NCBI GenBank assembly: GCA_008501835.1
Contig: QQUB01000523.1
Span: forward strand, 1 to 5,247
Source: Bacteroidota bacterium
GTDB taxonomy: Bacteria > Bacteroidota > Bacteroidia > Chitinophagales > Saprospiraceae
Length of the DNA stretch: 5,247 bases
Direction: 5' to 3'
The notes below the pieces were generated by a model. It did not search any database. It was not told the DNA's origin and was given only the letters and a program-made list of their open reading frames with translations. How positions within the stretch are numbered: position 1 is the stretch's first letter; every line of letters starts with the position of its first letter. Shown one piece after another: positions 5,180 through 5,247 of this stretch. The translations under genes were made by a program, and so were the position numbers.

Positions 5180-5212
5180 GCCCCGAATCCCCCCCCCCTT
5201 TTTTTTTTTTTT
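5164..5212 (+). terminator. GGGGC/GCCCC hairpin followed by C10 and T14
   Basis: GGGGC at 5164-5168 and GCCCC at 5180-5184 flank ACAAAATTTGA, whose CAAA/TTTG can also pair, making a near-perfect 21-base palindrome centred on 5174. A 14-base spacer separates this stem from the T14 run at 5199-5212, too far for a classical intrinsic terminator. The same GGGG can, however, pair with the last C residues of the C10 run (5189-5198), which touch the T-run, so a sliding terminator is possible. Confidence 0.35.
5189..5212. repeat. Homopolymer tract C10-T14
   Basis: Ten C residues are followed directly by fourteen T residues. Such tracts are prone to slippage and rare in bacterial DNA. The length could vary between cells or be a sequencing or assembly error. 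Confidence 0.9.
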
Positions 5213-5247
5213 CAACTATCCTGCCTTTTAAACTTTTCATGGTTTTT

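Larger units (their letters stand above)
4653..5247. other. 595-base region without a convincing gene
   Basis: Downstream of the helical protein gene there is no ORF longer than about 65 codons with a usable start. The stretch holds a series of hairpins (4692-4907), a short coding-like fragment on the minus strand (4908-5042), two tiny overlapping ORFs on the plus strand (5064-5179), a GGGGC/GCCCC palindrome and a C10-T14 tract. Immediately after the stop codon, CTGG/CCAG at 4656-4667 can form a weak hairpin with no U-run, so no standard terminator for the upstream gene is visible. Confidence 0.6.

Noticed and set aside
5142..5240. Minus-strand ORF of 32 codons (MKSLKGRIVEKKKKGGG...)
   Set aside because: Its KKKKGGG segment is only the translation of the A14-G10 complement of the homopolymer tract; no other support.
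4653..5247. tRNA gene or known riboswitch
   Set aside because: No cloverleaf with a TTCGA-type T arm and a CCA-ready acceptor stem was found, and none of the hairpins matches a riboswitch core that I recognise.

Overview
The window looks like a chromosomal segment from a member of Bacteroidota. The evidence is a FecR-family anti-sigma factor with the C-terminal DUF4974-like extension typical of that phylum, an STN-domain protein encoded downstream of it, promoter candidates of the TAnnTTTG type, start codons without clear Shine-Dalgarno sequences, and AT-rich intergenic DNA. The large helical protein on the right resembles a family of uncharacterised proteins I associate with Saprospiraceae-type genomes (Lewinella, Haliscomenobacter). 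That finer placement is inference from memory only.

Layout. Bases 1-1239 (minus strand) hold the first 413 codons of a gene that runs off the left edge: signal peptide, STN domain, charged linker, about eight 15-16 residue repeats of the form GxQxAGLxNxA, then a segment that looks like the start of an outer-membrane barrel. Bases 1240-1635 are a long non-coding spacer packed with repeats: a REP/MITE-like GC-rich palindrome, flanking imperfect direct repeats, and TTTGA/TCAAA motifs at 10-base period. Bases 1636-2655 (minus) encode a complete FecR-type membrane anti-sigma factor. Bases 2656-3092 are an AT-rich divergent promoter region with one promoter-like element facing each way and several inverted repeats. 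Bases 3093-4652 (plus) encode a 519-residue all-helical, TPR-like protein of unknown function. Bases 4653-5247 have no convincing gene but contain a run of small hairpins, a possible gene remnant, two tiny ORFs and a C10-T14 homopolymer tract.

How the parts may work together. In classical cell-surface signalling an outer-membrane receptor carries an STN domain in the periplasm, which contacts the periplasmic part of FecR, and FecR controls an ECF sigma factor. Here FecR and an STN protein are present in the usual order. No ECF sigma gene precedes fecR, and the STN domain is joined to a repeat protein and not, as far as visible, to a TonB-dependent receptor. The place where the sigma gene would normally lie is a divergent promoter region, and the neighbour there is the helical 519-residue protein. 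Whether that protein belongs to the pathway is not shown by the sequence.
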